From Nectonema munidae (taxonomy: Eukaryota > Nematomorpha > Nectonematoida > Nectonematidae), in the NCBI GenBank assembly GCA_030549495.1, contig JAUIRK010001025.1:79501-143500 (forward strand): a stretch of 64,000 nucleotides of DNA, given 5' to 3'. The position numbers and the translations under genes were made by a program. The notes beneath the pieces were generated by a model, which was not told the origin of the DNA, did no database searches, and saw nothing but the letters and a program-made list of their open reading frames with translations. Below are positions 62,106 to 64,000 of this stretch, in pieces. Position 1 is the first letter of the stretch, and each line of letters begins with the position of its first letter.

Positions 62106-62818
62106 CTGGTTCTCAAAGGGTTAACACTATCAAAAAATTAATATCGTAAAAATTTGAATTTTATCAAAAAATAAAAGATTTTTCATTAATTGTAAACAAA
62201 GCATTACATTTAAAAATAACTAGTCATTTTCGGTTATGCTTAAATTATAAAAAAAAATTCGGACAAGATCGTTAGGATAAAGATTAGAAAACATAATTAA
62301 AATTTTAAATGGGTGTAAAAATTAACAGGTATAAAGTTAAGTTCTCTAATTGGAAAAAAATTTCTTACTAGCACATTTTGTATGCAATGAATTCAGATGT
62401 GTATGCTTTGATTCGTTATATCAGGCACTTCGCCATACCCGACTTTTCTATAAACGAATTTTACTGAATTCTAACAGTATACTGTAATAATTAACATCTC
62501 CATTTCTTTATAATAAGGCATTGGTAAGGAGGGTATTATCAATTTATGGAGATACACACGTAGAGTTTAATATTTTTATTTTTCTCGTCGTAGGATTCTC
62601 CAGGATAAAATATGTGTTTTGAGAATTCCTAGGGGTTTTAAAATTGCTTTTATAGATAGTTATTTGTTTGATTTTTATTATCAATATTAGTAAACATCAA
62701 ATAAAATTTAACTTTAAATTTTGGAAAAAATATATGAAAACAAAATGATAAATAGAAAAAAAATTAACTTTTCTTTTTTCAAACCCATATTGTAACACCC
62801 TAGCACTTTGAGAACCAG
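62106..62818. mobile_element. hAT-type MITE with CTGGTTCTCAAAG ends
   Basis: Left end CTGGTTCTCAAAGGGTTAAC and right end GTAACACCCTAGCACTTTGA then GAACCAG are inverted. TGGGACA flanks both sides (62099-62105 and 62819-62825), seven matching bases, near the 8 expected for hAT. The interior is AT-rich without coding. A related terminus, CAGTGGTTCTTAACATTGG, stands at about 61190 without an obvious partner. Confidence 0.6.
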
Positions 62819-62825
62819 TGGGACA

Positions 62826-64000
62826 GCAATGCCTGAAGAAATAATAATTATTTACTTCGAATATATAATCCATTGAAAAAAGACGATGTTTATTAAAAAT
62901 TCTGGTCTTGAAAGGATTTTAAAATAGAGAAAAAGAATGCCTCTGTATGGTGATGCACTGTTTGAATATGCATCGATATCGCCATAGTTATATTTTCTGA
63001 AGATCACCGATCTTTGAGTAAGGCCCATAAAAAGTAATTTATTTGCAGTTATACCTTCTTTATTCCGTTAACTTAACTTACAACAAATCTAAGAACAGTT
63101 GGAACTTGTAATTTATTATATGTTACTTTGCTACTCCAGACAAGAATTTTAGAAGAATTTAAATAGTTTTATTATTATTTTATAGAGATAAAAGGAATTT
63201 TTTATAAAAACATTTTCTTTTTTGTCTGTAGACAAATTCTTAATCCAAATGAGTATTAGTAATAATAAATGTGACTCGAAATCGAACAAGATTTAGTATA
63301 ATCGGAAAATTAGTTGTTTAAAAAATCGAAATAACTCATGTGATAATGCCATTTCTCATGATGCTAACTGCTGAAATTCTAGGCATATCCAAAATAAAAT
63401 TTATAATTTTATATATATTTATGGCTCAGATAAGTCTGAGTGATACTAATTTTCAAAATTTAAATAAAAATAGAAGAATTAAGTTTAGGTATAAAATTAC
63501 CTAATTTAAATATTTAAATTTTATCGCACAAAATACCATTTTAAATTTAGTACAAAACAAGAGAAATAGATTGAAAATAAAAAAACTAAAGTAAATCATA
63601 ATTTTAAAATAGTTATGGATAATTAACTAGATCAGATTTAATATCAATTTTAAATTCTTGGAAGTAATAGTGGTTTTTTAAATTTAATATGAATCTACCG
63701 GTTTGTAAAACTATTTAGTTTTATATTCCAGGGCATATTTTGAGGGCTCGATATTTTTATATTTAGCCCTTTCCCGTACATAAAATTTTTATGTTCCTTC
63801 CTTCAGATAAATATGTTCTTTTAGGTATAATAAACGCATTCTTTTCTAATAAATTCCATACTTTTATTATGCGGGTCTAGGACTCAAGAGGAACCTCTTA
63901 ATTATTCGCTCTGAATATAATTTAATGTGGTACCCGAAGAACATGTTTAGACTAATATTTACTGAAAACATTTTATGCCATGCCTTTCCAAAACAAAAAT
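62826..64000. other. AT-rich sequence without recognised features
   Basis: No exon, repeat shared within the window, or transposon protein was found up to the window edge. Confidence 0.45.

Overview
The window is AT-rich, intron-bearing animal DNA crowded with transposable elements. It is probably from an arthropod: the transposon mix (mariner, hAT, piggyBac, Jockey-type LINEs, Penelope, Ty3) recalls crustacean or copepod genomes, but the species guess is only an inference. Two host genes, both on the minus strand, can be assembled completely from the sequence. The first (3347-11761, six coding exons) encodes the sigma subunit of the AP-3 clathrin-adaptor complex, 192 aa. The second (19128-57476, fourteen coding exons) encodes a 588-aa cationic amino acid transporter of the SLC7A/CAT family. 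In both genes all exon phases fit, every intron ends in AG, and every intron begins with GT except one that begins with GC.

Layout from left to right. A degenerate ~140-150 bp satellite fills 1-1310. Featureless DNA follows up to the AP3S gene, whose introns hold a LINE fragment, copies of an unnamed repeat (family X) and a ~1.4-kb inverted-repeat element (P). Two related Jockey-type LINEs lie head-to-tail at 12.0-18.7 kb and fill nearly all the space between the two genes. The transporter gene then spans 38 kb, and its length comes mainly from introns loaded with old elements. These are a hAT remnant and LINE tails (20-27 kb), a hAT-type MITE (23.5 kb), a Penelope-like fragment and a mariner (30.5-32.7 kb), an unclassified transposase remnant and a second mariner (33.4-35.9 kb), a Ty3-type LTR element with target duplication (36.4-40.4 kb), a hAT transposase tail (40.4 kb), a piggyBac remnant (43-44.4 kb), a nest of P, X and 42-bp-repeat MITEs (45.5-48.6 kb), and a second, internally deleted copy of the unclassified transposase (51.3-51.8 kb). 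Upstream of the transporter start are an uninterrupted (TG)232 tract, a nearly full-length ZBED-type hAT transposon, a possible unassigned exon and another hAT-type MITE.

The two host genes have no obvious joint function: AP-3 sorts cargo to lysosome-related compartments, while the transporter imports cationic amino acids. The most unusual structure is the P element. Both copies carry the same 102-bp exon-like module, and both carry the 42-bp-repeat MITE at the same position. That MITE makes 8-bp target duplications, and its tandem units re-use the core of its own terminal repeat.
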